64,000 bases of DNA from Streptomyces sp. CNH099 (GTDB lineage Bacteria; Actinomycetota; Actinomycetes; Streptomycetales; Streptomycetaceae), in the NCBI GenBank assembly GCA_000514715.1, contig AZWL01000005.1, positions 1 through 64,000 on the forward strand, written 5' to 3'. Both the position numbers and the translations under genes were made by a program. This document shows, in pieces, positions 45,403 to 53,659 of the stretch. Each line of letters opens with the position of its first letter. The stretch's first letter is position 1. The notes below the pieces were generated by a model. It worked only from the letters and a program-made list of their open reading frames with translations. It did no database searches and had not been told where the DNA came from.

Positions 45403-46578
45403 TCACGGGGCCGGGTTGCGCGGTGCGGCCGTCGCCGGAGGCTCCGCGGGGGTGAACCTCCGGCGCCAGGCCAGCGAGACGTAGACCAGTGCGACGAGCA
45501 CCGGGACCTCGATGAGGGGGCCGACGACGCCGGCGAGGGCCTGGCCGGAGGTGACGCCGAAGGTGGCGATGGCGACGGCGATGGCGAGTTCGAAGTTGTT
45601 GCCGGCGGCGGTGAACGCGAGGGTGGCGGTGCGGTCGTACGCCAGGCCGATCGCCTTGCCGAGGGCGAAGGTGCCGAACCACATCAGCGCGAAGTACACC
45701 AGCAGCGGCAGCGCGATGCGGGCGACGTCCAGCGGCTCCGAGGTGATGGTCTCGCCCTGGAGGGCGAAGAGGAGCACGATCGTGAACAGCAGCCCGTACA
45801 GCGCCCACGGGCCGATCTTCGGCAGGAAATCGCTCTCGTACCGCTCGCGGCCCAGTCTCCGCTCGCCGAGGCGGCGGGTGAGGAAGCCGGCGAGCAGGGG
45901 GACGCCGAGGAAGACGACGACGTTGAGCGCGATCTTCCCCATCGAGATGTCGAGGTTCTCGCCGTCGCCGAGACCCAGCCAGCCGGGCAGGAGGTCGAGG
46001 TAGAACCAGCCGAGGAGGCCGAAGGCCAGCACCTGGAAGACGGAGTTGAGCGCGACCAGGACGGCGGCGGCCTCGCGGTCGCCGCAGGCCAGGTCGTTCC
46101 AGATGATGACCATGGCGATACAGCGGGCCAGCCCGACGATGATCAGGCCGGTGCGGTACTCGGGCAGGTCGGGCAGGAAGATCCAGGCGAGGGCGAACAT
46201 CACCGCCGGGCCGGCGACCCAGTTGACCACGAGGGACGAGGCCATGAGCCGCCGGTCGCCGGTGACGGCGTCGAGGCGGTCGTAGCGGACCTTGGCCAGC
46301 ACCGGGTACATCATGATCAGCAGACCGAGCGCGATGGGCAGCGAGATGCCGCCGGTCTCGACCTTCGCCAGCACGTCGTCCAGCCCGGGGACCGCCCGGC
46401 CCAGGCCGAGGCCGGCGGCCATGGCCAGCAGGATCCACACGGCCAGGAAGCGGTCGAGGGTGGACAGCCGGGCGACGACGCCCGCGCCGTCGTCCCGGGA
46501 CGGCGCGGCCCCGGCGGAGTCGGGAGCCCCCGCGGGGTCGGGAGCCCCGGCGGGGCCGGCGGCTCGGGCGGTGGTCAC
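45403..46578 (-). CDS. Arsenite efflux transporter, ACR3 family
   Basis: Membrane carrier of 391 residues with about ten segments that expels arsenite. Family motifs are present: GLLIMMYPVLAKVRYD, WVAGPAVMFALAWIFL, the functional Cys in GLARCIAMVIIWNDLACGD, and FTAAGNNFELAIAVAIATFG. The first 35 residues are an Ala/Gly/Pro-rich extension. GTG start overlapping the ArsR stop as GTGA, so ArsR and ACR3 are co-translated. Confidence 0.95.
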   Translation of the reverse strand: MTTARAAGPAGAPDPAGAPDSAGAAPSRDDGAGVVARLSTLDRFLAVWILLAMAAGLGLGRAVPGLDDVLAKVETGGISLPIALGLLIMMYPVLAKVRYDRLDAVTGDRRLMASSLVVNWVAGPAVMFALAWIFLPDLPEYRTGLIIVGLARCIAMVIIWNDLACGDREAAAVLVALNSVFQVLAFGLLGWFYLDLLPGWLGLGDGENLDISMGKIALNVVVFLGVPLLAGFLTRRLGERRLGRERYESDFLPKIGPWALYGLLFTIVLLFALQGETITSEPLDVARIALPLLVYFALMWFGTFALGKAIGLAYDRTATLAFTAAGNNFELAIAVAIATFGVTSGQALAGVVGPLIEVPVLVALVYVSLAWRRRFTPAEPPATAAPRNPAP

Positions 46579-46889
46579 GGGCAGGCCCTCTTCCGGTCGG
46601 CGTCGGCGGTGGTGCGCGCGGTGTCGGCGAGCCGGGTGAACGCGCCGGCCAGGCCCTCGATGGCCGCCGGCCGCAGCCGGTAGTACGTGAAGCGGCCGCA
46701 CGGCTCGGTCTCCACCACCCCGGCCTCGCGCAGCACCCGCAGGTGGTTGGACAGGTTCGTCTGCCGGGCGCCCGTCTCCGCCACCAGGTGCGTGGTGCAC
46801 AGCGTCTCCGCGGCCAGCAGTTCGACGATCCGCAGCCGGAGGGGATCCGCCAGCGCGCGCAACACTTCAGTATCGACTGACGTCAGCAT
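46575..46889 (-). CDS. arsR: ArsR-family arsenic-responsive repressor
   Basis: Winged-helix repressor of 104 residues: VLRALADPLRLRIVELLAAE, then CTTHLVAETGARQTNLSNHL and LREAGVVETEPCGRFTYYRL. The usual ELCVCDL arsenite site is altered to TLCTTHL, with another Cys in the wing (ETEPCGRF) and one near the C-terminus (RACP), so arsenic binding may use a different cysteine set. First gene of a leftward arsR-ACR3 operon, divergent from arsC. Confidence 0.92.
   Translation of the reverse strand: MLTSVDTEVLRALADPLRLRIVELLAAETLCTTHLVAETGARQTNLSNHLRVLREAGVVETEPCGRFTYYRLRPAAIEGLAGAFTRLADTARTTADADRKRACP
46877..46886. promoter_or_regulatory. Probable ArsR operator
   Basis: Perfect CTGACGTCAG palindrome inside a longer imperfect inverted repeat (TATCGA / TGATAT), overlapping the arsR start in the 76-base gap to arsC. 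Confidence 0.45.
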
Positions 46890-46965
46890 GGACTGATATT
46901 GTCACATCAGGCGGAACTGATGCCACCCCCCTCCGCCCTCGCGAGACAAGAGAGGCGAGACCGCA

Positions 46966-47379
46966 ATGCCCGACAAGCCCTCCGTCCTGTTCGTCTGCGT
47001 CCACAACGCCGGCCGCTCCCAGATGGCCGCCGCCTGGCTCACCCACCTCGCCGGCGACCGCGTCGAGGTCCGCTCCGCAGGCTCCGCCCCCGCCGACACC
47101 GTCAACCCCGCCGTCGTGGCAGCGATGCGCGAGGTCGGCATCGACATCGCCCACGAGGAGCCCAAGGTCCTCACCGTCGACGCCGTGCAGGCGTCCGACG
47201 TCGTCATCACCATGGGCTGCGGCGACGCCTGCCCGGTCTTCCCGGGCAAGACCTACCTCGACTGGAAGCTCGACGACCCCGCCGGACAGGGCGTCGCCGC
47301 CGTACGCCCCATCCGCGACGAGATCCGCACCCGCATCGAGGGCCTCATCGCCGACATCGCCCCGGCGAAGACCGGCTGA
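46966..47379 (+). CDS. arsC: Arsenate reductase, low-molecular-weight phosphatase type
   Basis: Enzyme of 137 residues that reduces arsenate to arsenite for export or methylation. The phosphatase loop CVHNAGRS (CX5R) is at the N-terminus, with further cysteines in MGCGDACPVFPG for thiol relay and DWKLDDPAG as the general-acid loop. It is divergent from arsR and 40 bases ahead of the methyltransferase gene, with which it likely forms an operon. Confidence 0.95.
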   Translation: MPDKPSVLFVCVHNAGRSQMAAAWLTHLAGDRVEVRSAGSAPADTVNPAVVAAMREVGIDIAHEEPKVLTVDAVQASDVVITMGCGDACPVFPGKTYLDWKLDDPAGQGVAAVRPIRDEIRTRIEGLIADIAPAKTG

Positions 47380-47419
47380 CCACACCGTTATCCGCGCTCC
47401 CGGCACTCCGAGGAGAACC

Positions 47420-48463
47420 ATGCCGACCAGCATCGAAGAGTCCGTGAAGGACTACTACGGCAAGTTACTCCAGTCATCGGCCGACCTTCAGACCTCCGCG
47501 TGCTGTACGGCGCAGGCGCCGCCACGTCACATCGCGGACGCGCTCGGAAAAGTCCACGAAGAAGTCAAGGACCGCTTCTACGGATGCGGTTCGCCGCTCC
47601 CCTCGTCGCTGGCCGGGGCCACGGTGCTGGACCTGGGGTGCGGCAGCGGGCGCGACTGCTACGTCCTCTCCCAGCTCGTGGGGCCGCAGGGCCGCGTCAT
47701 CGGGGTGGACATGACCGACGAGCAGCTGGCGGTGGCGCGCCGCCACCTGGACTTCCACGCCGACCGGTTCGGCTACGCCAACGTGGAGTTCCGCCAGGGC
47801 TATATCGAGGATCTGGCGGCGGCGGGGATCGCGGACGACTCCGTGGACCTCGTGGTGTCGAACTGCGTGCTGAACCTCTCACCGGACAAGCCGCGGGTGT
47901 TCTCCGAGATATTACGGGTGCTCGCACCCGGGGGCGAACTGTACTTCTCGGACGTTTTCGCCGACCGCCGGATCCCCGACCGGCTGCGCGAAGACCCCGT
48001 CCTGGTCGGGGAATGCCTCAGCGGCGCGCTCTACATCGAGGATTTCCGCCGCATCATGGCCCGCGCAGGCTGCGCGGACACCCGCGTCACCGCCCGGTCG
48101 ACGGTGGCGCTCGGCGATCCGGAGATCGAGCGGAAAATCGGCTTCGCGAGCTTCACCTCGCTGACGGTACGGGCCTTCAAGCTGCCGCTGGAGGACCGGT
48201 GCGAGGACTACGGTCAGATCGCCGTCTACCTGGGCACGGTGCCCGGCCTGCCGCACGGCTTCGACCTGGACGACCACCACCGCTTCCCCACCGCGAAGCC
48301 GATCCCGGTGTGCGGGAACACCGCGGAGATGCTCGGCCGGACGCGGTACGCCCCCCACTTCGAGGTCACGGGCGACAGGTCGGTGCACCACGGCCCGTTC
48401 CCCTGCGGCCCCACGGAGCGGACCGCGGACGACGCGACCGCCGCCGGCGTCTCCTGCTGCTGA
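47420..48463 (+). CDS. arsM: Arsenite S-adenosylmethionine methyltransferase
   Basis: SAM-dependent enzyme of 347 residues that methylates arsenite to less toxic or volatile forms. It starts VKDYYGKLLQSSADLQTSACC, has the SAM site VLDLGCGSGRDCYVLSQLVG and the arsenic-binding cysteines in TSACC, VSNCVLNL and VGECLSGALY. It ends in a GVSCC tail. AGGAG lies 11 bases before the ATG. Together with ArsC, ArsR and ACR3 it completes the resistance set. Confidence 0.94.
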   Translation: MPTSIEESVKDYYGKLLQSSADLQTSACCTAQAPPRHIADALGKVHEEVKDRFYGCGSPLPSSLAGATVLDLGCGSGRDCYVLSQLVGPQGRVIGVDMTDEQLAVARRHLDFHADRFGYANVEFRQGYIEDLAAAGIADDSVDLVVSNCVLNLSPDKPRVFSEILRVLAPGGELYFSDVFADRRIPDRLREDPVLVGECLSGALYIEDFRRIMARAGCADTRVTARSTVALGDPEIERKIGFASFTSLTVRAFKLPLEDRCEDYGQIAVYLGTVPGLPHGFDLDDHHRFPTAKPIPVCGNTAEMLGRTRYAPHFEVTGDRSVHHGPFPCGPTERTADDATAAGVSCC

Positions 48464-48804
48464 CCCCGCACCACGGGCGGGCGTAGCCGACGCCCCCGCA
48501 GCGGCCGGAGGGCGCGTACCACGGCGCGGGCGCGCCACGGCGCGCGCCGTCCGGCACCGGGTGAGGTCAGCCGCCTGCGGGAAAGGGAACCCGGGCGAGC
48601 AGGCTCCGGGCGTCGTCGTGCCGGAGGAGGTCGCGTGCGGCGTATTCCGTCCCCGGCGGTGACCGTTCGGGTGATCAGGTCGCGTGCGACGCCTGGGCGC
48701 GGGGATCGTCCAGGGCTTGGAGAGCATCCAGGGCGCACTGCCCCTGGCAGACACGGAAGACGGTCAGGCCGGGCGGGGAGCGAGTCCAGCCGGCCGCGCC
48801 CAGG
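48464..48804. other. Intergenic stretch after arsM
   Basis: No gene supported. On the minus strand a short frame ending near 48568 reads EYAARDLLRHDDARSLLARV before a stop. It looks like the tail of a lost gene, but I cannot name it. Confidence 0.4.
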
Positions 48805-49221
48805 TCAGTGCTCGCCCGGGGTGACGATCTCCACGAGCGGGTCGACGCCGTGCCAGCGCTTGCCCCCGGTCAGCACCGGGAACGCGCCCGTCGCCGTGGC
48901 CGTGGCGATCACCAGCGCGTCCGGCAGCCGGAGTGCCTTCTGCTGTGCCCTGAGTGCCGCCGCCACGCGGGCAATACGCCGGTCGAGCGGGACCACGTCG
49001 GCCGCGATGCGGTCGACGGCCTTCTCCACCTCGGCCGCCGTGCTGCTGCCTCCGTGCCTGTGGGCACGTACCAGACACTCGCTCAGCACCGATGCGGGAA
49101 CGGCAAGTCGGTGTCCGTCCTGCTGCTTGGAAACCACGGCCCGGCGGGCGGACGTGTGAAGTGCGTCGCCGAGGTCGAGCAGCCCGAGCAGGACGCTGGA
49201 GTCGAGGATCACGCGTCCCAT
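48805..49221 (-). CDS. PIN-domain toxin, VapC family
   Basis: Putative ribonuclease toxin of 138 residues. The acidic PIN residues are visible: ILDSSVLLGLLD at the start, VLSECLVRAH in the middle, and LPDALVIATA near the end, the set that binds Mg2+ or Mn2+. ATG overlaps the last codons of a VapB-like frame. That antitoxin frame is only 24 codons long before an upstream stop, so the toxin appears to have lost its antitoxin. Confidence 0.85.
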   Translation of the reverse strand: MGRVILDSSVLLGLLDLGDALHTSARRAVVSKQQDGHRLAVPASVLSECLVRAHRHGGSSTAAEVEKAVDRIAADVVPLDRRIARVAAALRAQQKALRLPDALVIATATATGAFPVLTGGKRWHGVDPLVEIVTPGEH

Positions 49222-49283
49222 GCGTCGCGCTCAGCCTCCAGGTCGGCACTGTCGGAGAGCCCGGGGAATACCGCGACGGCCTT
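49209..49283 (-). pseudogene. Tail of a VapB-type antitoxin gene
   Basis: In the frame overlapping the VapC start the sequence reads AVFPGLSDSADLEAERDAWDA and stops, a typical VapB C-terminus with the usual overlap on vapC. Immediately upstream (49284-49286) is a TAG in frame, and nothing antitoxin-like lies beyond. The DNA-binding half is gone. Confidence 0.6.
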
Positions 49284-49692
49284 CTACCACCACCGCGGCG
49301 TGCCGGTGGAATACCGCCCGGGGGAGAAGCGGCGGCAACAGCCGGAATCAGCCGCGGAGAGTCGTGGACGGGAACCCGCCGAAGCGGCCTCTGCAGTACG
49401 CCGCGAACCGGCCGTAGTTCGAGAACCGACCGGGAGAACCTCCTGGCCGCGACGGCGTCCGGTACGACGGTCAGCCAGGTCACGGAGCGGTGGCGCCGGG
49501 GTGCTCCGCTCGTGCAGCCGGGCGGAGTGGTTGTTCGGCCGGCCATCGAGCAACTGGCCGAGCAGCACGTGCTTCAGCGGTCGCATCACCGCCGGGTTCC
49601 GTACGCGCACTCCGATCCGCCACCGGGCGGCGAACAGTGCGCGAGGTCGCCGACCTCGCCGGGCTCGCGGACCGGTGCCGGTCTCGGGCGGG
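49284..49692. other. Region between the VapB tail and trkA
   Basis: About 400 bases with no gene I can support on either strand. It probably includes the deletion point that removed the antitoxin and its promoter. Confidence 0.5.
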
Positions 49693-50412
49693 TCAGCTCA
49701 TCGCCGCGAACCTCTCCACGTTCTGCGTGCGTCCGGTGATGATGATGACGTCGCCCCTCTCCACCACCGTCTCGGCGGTGGCGTACGTGAAGTCCTGCCC
49801 CGGCCTCTTGATGCCGACGACCGTGACGCCGTACTCGCTGCGCACCCGGCTCTCGCCCAGCGGGATTCCGGTGGCCGCCTGCGGGGTCACCGTCTTGGCC
49901 AGCGCGTAGTCGTCGTCGAACTGGATGAAGTCCAGCAGGCGGCCGGTCACCAGGTGGGCGACGCGCTCGCCCATCTCGTGCTCCGGCAGCACCACGTGGT
50001 GGGCGCCGATGCGTTCGAGGATCTGGGCGTGCTGCCGGCTGATGGCCTTGGCCCAGATGTTGGGCACCTGGAACTCCAGGAGGTTGGAGGTGACCAGGAT
50101 GGACGCCTCGATCCCGGTGCCGATGCCGACGACCACGTGCGTGAACTCGTGGATGCCGAGCTGCCGCGCGGGCTGCGGGTCGGTGCAGTCGGCCACCACC
50201 GCGTGGGTGAGCTGGTCGCTGAAGTGCTGGATGCGCCGCGGGTCGGTGTCGACGCCCAGGACGTCCCAGCCGCGGCGCATCAGCTCGTTGGCCAGGGAGC
50301 CGCCGAAGCGGCCCAGGCCGATCACCGCGATGCGGTCGTCGGAGGGCAGGGCGTACTGGGCGGCGAGGCGCTTGCCGCGGCGGCGGCGCAGGTTGTGCAG
50401 GTAGGTGCTCAT
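49693..50412 (-). CDS. TrkA/KtrA-type RCK regulator of potassium uptake
   Basis: Cytoplasmic gating subunit of 239 residues: RCK_N Rossmann domain with nucleotide loop IAVIGLGRFGGSLANELM and Asp of GVDTDPRR, then an RCK_C domain (VTVVGIKRPGQDFTYA, VERGDVIIITGRT). It binds NAD(H) or ATP and regulates the membrane subunit encoded 9 bases upstream. A basic stretch (LHNLRRRRGKR) precedes the first strand. Confidence 0.93.
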   Translation of the reverse strand: MSTYLHNLRRRRGKRLAAQYALPSDDRIAVIGLGRFGGSLANELMRRGWDVLGVDTDPRRIQHFSDQLTHAVVADCTDPQPARQLGIHEFTHVVVGIGTGIEASILVTSNLLEFQVPNIWAKAISRQHAQILERIGAHHVVLPEHEMGERVAHLVTGRLLDFIQFDDDYALAKTVTPQAATGIPLGESRVRSEYGVTVVGIKRPGQDFTYATAETVVERGDVIIITGRTQNVERFAAMS

Positions 50413-50421
50413 GGCAGTCCG

Positions 50422-51795
50422 TCATCCGATGATGGGGCGTTCTTCGGGCAGTTGGTAGCGGCGGGTGCGCTCGCGCAGGGCGAGCGCCGAGACGAGGGTG
50501 ATCGGCCCGATCCGGCCGATGAACATGAGCAGGATGAGGACCACCTGCCCGGCCCCGGGCACGTCCGCGGTGATCCCGGTGGACAGTCCGACGGTGCCGA
50601 AGGCCGAGACCACCTCGAACAGCACCCGTTCGAACGTGGCGTCCATCATCGTCAGCAGCGTGATGGTCGCCGTTATCACCAGGCCGATGCCCATCAGCGC
50701 CACCGTCAGCGCCTGCCGCAGCACGCTGGGCGCGATCCGGCGGCCCATGGCCTCCGCGGCCGGCTCGCCGCGCACCTCGGCGAGGATGGCGACGCCGAGC
50801 ACGGCGAAGGTGGTCACCTTGATGCCGCCGGCGGTGCCCGCGCTGCCGCCGCCGATGAACATCAGCACGCACGTCACCAGCAGGGTGGAGGACTGCAGCG
50901 CGCCGGTGTCGAGGGCGTTGAAGCCGGCGGTGCGCGACATCGCGGAGTGGAAGAAGCCCTGCAGGACCTTCTCCCCGGCGCCGTACGGGCCGAGGGTGCC
51001 CCGGTGCGACCATTCGAGTGCAAACGTCAGCACGGTGCCGGCGGTCAGGAGCGCCGCCGAGGTGAGCAGGGTGAGCTTCGTGTGCAGCGACCAGTTGCGC
51101 CGCCCGGTGCGGCGCCGGCGCTCGCGGTGGCGCAGCAGTTCCAGCAGCACCGGGAAGCCGAGGCCGCCCAGGATCACGGCGGCGGCGACGGGGAGGAGGA
51201 TCCACGGGTCGTCGGAGTAGCCGCTGAGGCTGTCGGCGTGCAGCGCGAAGCCGGCGTTGTTGAAGGCGGAGACCGCGTGGAAGACGCCCGAGTAGACGGA
51301 CTCGCCTATGCCGCGGTCGTAGCCGAAGCGCAGCCGCAGGGCCAGCACCGCGGCGACGGACAGCTCCACGGCGAGCGTGGTGCCGGCGACGCCGAGCAGC
51401 ACCCGGCGTACGTCCCCCATGCCCAGCGACTTCGTCTCCGCCTGCGCGGTGAGCTGCATCCGCAGCCGCAGCCGCCCGGAGACCAGCAGCGCCAGCAGCG
51501 AGGCCAGCGTCATGATCCCGAAGCCGCCGACCTGGATCAGCGCCAGGACCACGCCCTCGCCGAAGGCGCTCCAGTGCGTGCCGGTGTCCACGACCACCAG
51601 GCCCGTGACACACACCGCGGAGGTGGCGGTGAACAGCGACGTGAGCAGGCCGCTGCCGGTACGGTCCGCTGCCGCCCCGGGCAGCGAGAGCAGCAGCGCG
51701 CCGAGCAGGATCACGGACCCGAACGCCACCGCGACCAGCCGGGCCGGGTGCGCGGTCAGTACCGCGCGCCCGAACAGCCCCGGGCGCCTCAGCAC
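50422..51795 (-). CDS. TrkH/KtrB-family potassium transporter subunit
   Basis: Membrane subunit of 457 residues with four repeated M1-P-M2 units. Selectivity-filter sequences are AVCVTGL, NNAGFAL, RTAGFNALDTG and FGTVGLSTGI. GTG start with GGGGAG upstream. It forms a two-gene operon with the RCK subunit and is separated from the divergent APC permease by a spacer containing the PadR operator. Confidence 0.93.
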   Translation of the reverse strand: MLRRPGLFGRAVLTAHPARLVAVAFGSVILLGALLLSLPGAAADRTGSGLLTSLFTATSAVCVTGLVVVDTGTHWSAFGEGVVLALIQVGGFGIMTLASLLALLVSGRLRLRMQLTAQAETKSLGMGDVRRVLLGVAGTTLAVELSVAAVLALRLRFGYDRGIGESVYSGVFHAVSAFNNAGFALHADSLSGYSDDPWILLPVAAAVILGGLGFPVLLELLRHRERRRRTGRRNWSLHTKLTLLTSAALLTAGTVLTFALEWSHRGTLGPYGAGEKVLQGFFHSAMSRTAGFNALDTGALQSSTLLVTCVLMFIGGGSAGTAGGIKVTTFAVLGVAILAEVRGEPAAEAMGRRIAPSVLRQALTVALMGIGLVITATITLLTMMDATFERVLFEVVSAFGTVGLSTGITADVPGAGQVVLILLMFIGRIGPITLVSALALRERTRRYQLPEERPIIG

Positions 51796-51889
51796 CTCCC
51801 CGCCACCCTCTCGCTCCTCTCCACGCTGGGAACACCGCCGCGGGATCCCCGTCCTCGCGCACCTTAACCCGGACGTTCGATTCCCGCCT

Positions 51890-51910
51890 GATATCGTGAC
51901 CCGATATCGG
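51890..51910. promoter_or_regulatory. PadR operator upstream of the APC permease
   Basis: GATATC at 51890-51895 and CCGATATCGG at 51901-51910. The 13 bases CCGATATCGGACG recur exactly upstream of the padR-family gene at 53641. It lies 40 bases before the permease ATG. Confidence 0.7.
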
Positions 51911-51950
51911 ACGGTGTGAGGAAGGCCCCCGCGCTGTCGAGGGAGGGCCG

Positions 51951-53222
51951 ATGAGCAGGACCCCGACCCCCGCCGCGGTCCCCGACGAGCTGCGGCGCCG
52001 CCTGGGCGTCTTCGACTCCGTGGTGATCGGCCTGGGGGCGATGGTCGGCGCGGGCATCTTCGCCTCGCTCGCCCCCGCCGCGCACGCGGCGGGTTCCGGG
52101 CTGCTGCTCGGGCTCGCCGCGGCGGCGGTCGTCGCGTACTGCAACGCCACGTCCTCGGCCCGGCTGGCCGCCCGCTATCCCGCGTCGGGCGGCACCTACG
52201 TCTACGGCCGCGAGCGGCTGGGCGAGTTCTGGGGCTATCTCGCGGGGTGGGCCTTCGTGGTCGGCAAGACCGCCTCCTGCGCGGCCATGGCGCTCACGGT
52301 CGGCGCGTACGCCTGGCCGGAGCACCAGCACGCCGTGGCGGTGGCCGCCGTCGTCGCGCTGACCGCGGTCAACTACGCGGGCGTGCAGAAGTCCGCGTGG
52401 CTGACGCGCGCGATCGTGGCGGTGGTGCTGGCCGTGCTCGCCGCCGCGGCGGTGACCCTCCTGACCTCGTCGGACGCGGACACGGCCCGGCTGGACGTCG
52501 GCGCCGACGCGTCCTTCGGCGGCGTGCTGCAGGCGGCGGGGCTGCTGTTCTTCGCCTTCGCCGGGTACGCGCGCATCGCCACGCTCGGCGAGGAGGTGCG
52601 CGACCCGGCCCGTACGATTCCGCGGGCGATCCCGACCGCGCTCGGCATCACCCTCGTCGTCTACGCCGCGGTGGCCGTCGCCGTCCTGGCCGTGCTGGGC
52701 CCGCAGCGGCTCGGCGACGCCTCGGCGCCGCTGTCGGACGCGGTACGGGCCGCCGGCGCCGACTGGCTGTCGCCGGTGGTGCGGACCGGCGCCGCGGTGG
52801 CCGCGCTCGGCTCGCTGCTGGCGCTGATCCTCGGCGTCTCCCGTACGACGCTGGCCATGGCCCGCGACCGGCACCTGCCGCCCGCGCTGGCCGCCGTCCA
52901 CCCCCGCTTCCGGGTGCCGCACCGGGCCGAGCTGGCGGTGGGCGCGGTGGTGGCGGTGCTCGCGGCGACCCTGGGCGTACGGGGGGCGATCGGCTTCTCG
53001 TCCTTCGGCGTGCTGGTCTACTACGCCGTCGCGAACGCCTCGGCCTGGTCGCTGACGGCGGCCGAGGGCCGGCCCGCACGGCCGGTCCCGGTCGTCGGCC
53101 TGGCCGGCTGCCTGGCCCTGGCGTTCGCCCTGCCGGTCGCCTCGGTGGTCTCCGGGGCGGCGGTGCTGGCCGCCGGCGCCGCCCTGTACGCGGTCCGGCG
53201 CCGGGCGGCGGCCCGGGGGTGA
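51951..53222 (+). CDS. APC-family amino acid/polyamine permease
   Basis: Transporter of 423 residues with about eleven or twelve membrane segments. The first carries the substrate-site motif VIGLGAMVGAGIFASLAPAA, followed by YPASGGTYVYGRERLGEFWGYLAGW and, in segment 6, FFAFAGYARIATLGEEVRDPARTIPRAI. The family takes up amino acids or organocations by H+ symport or exchange. It carries the PadR operator in its promoter and is convergent with padR. Confidence 0.9.
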   Translation: MSRTPTPAAVPDELRRRLGVFDSVVIGLGAMVGAGIFASLAPAAHAAGSGLLLGLAAAAVVAYCNATSSARLAARYPASGGTYVYGRERLGEFWGYLAGWAFVVGKTASCAAMALTVGAYAWPEHQHAVAVAAVVALTAVNYAGVQKSAWLTRAIVAVVLAVLAAAAVTLLTSSDADTARLDVGADASFGGVLQAAGLLFFAFAGYARIATLGEEVRDPARTIPRAIPTALGITLVVYAAVAVAVLAVLGPQRLGDASAPLSDAVRAAGADWLSPVVRTGAAVAALGSLLALILGVSRTTLAMARDRHLPPALAAVHPRFRVPHRAELAVGAVVAVLAATLGVRGAIGFSSFGVLVYYAVANASAWSLTAAEGRPARPVPVVGLAGCLALAFALPVASVVSGAAVLAAGAALYAVRRRAAARG

Positions 53223-53243
53223 GGCCGGGTCGGCGGTGACGTC

Positions 53244-53258
53244 GGGCCGGCGCGGCCC
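53244..53258. terminator. Possible bidirectional terminator
   Basis: GGGCCG / CGGCCC stem with a 3-base loop between the convergent APC permease and padR genes. Short but well placed. Confidence 0.4.
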
Positions 53259-53282
53259 GGGGTGCGGGGACCGGGCGCCCGT

Positions 53283-53606
53283 TCAGGCGGTGCCGTCGTC
53301 GCCGGGGCCGTCGTCGCCGAGGACCTCGCGGGCCAGTTCCGCCAGCGCCCGGCGGTCCTCGGCCAGCGCCTGCCGGCCCGCCTCCGTCGCCCGGTACACC
53401 CGCCGGGCGCGGCCGTCGACCACCCGTTGCTCGGAGACCAGCAGCCCGTCCGCCTCCAGGCGGTGGAGCGTCGGGTAGAGGGTGCCGGGGCTGATCCGGT
53501 GGCCGTGGGAGGCCAGCTCCTGGGTCATCCACGCGCCGTGGATCTCCCCCTCGGCCGCGTGGTGGAGGATGTGCAGCCGCACCGCCCCCCGCTGGAACTC
53601 CCGCAT
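53283..53606 (-). CDS. PadR-family transcriptional regulator
   Basis: Winged-helix repressor of 107 residues: LHILHHAAEGEIHGAWMTQE, then SPGTLYPTLHRLEADGLLVS and RRVYRATEAGRQALAEDRRA with a short C-terminal helix. Members respond to phenolic acids or other small molecules, often toxic ones. Its own promoter and that of the convergent APC permease carry the same 13-base sequence, so it probably represses both. Confidence 0.9.
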   Translation of the reverse strand: MREFQRGAVRLHILHHAAEGEIHGAWMTQELASHGHRISPGTLYPTLHRLEADGLLVSEQRVVDGRARRVYRATEAGRQALAEDRRALAELAREVLGDDGPGDDGTA

Positions 53607-53640
53607 CCCGCCACCTCCGCCCGCCCACGGGGTTACGAAG

Positions 53641-53650
53641 CCGATATCGG
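53641..53650. promoter_or_regulatory. PadR operator upstream of padR
   Basis: CCGATATCGG, a perfect 10-base palindrome, followed by ACG as at the APC site. It lies 34 bases before the padR ATG, inside the gap to the MFS gene. Confidence 0.7.
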
Positions 53651-53659
53651 ACGTCGAGT

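Noticed and set aside
48808..51867. Very long plus-strand frame antisense to trkA and ktrB
   Set aside because: Low-complexity His/Gly/Ala/Arg composition typical of antisense frames in GC-rich DNA; the opposite strand has clear family motifs.
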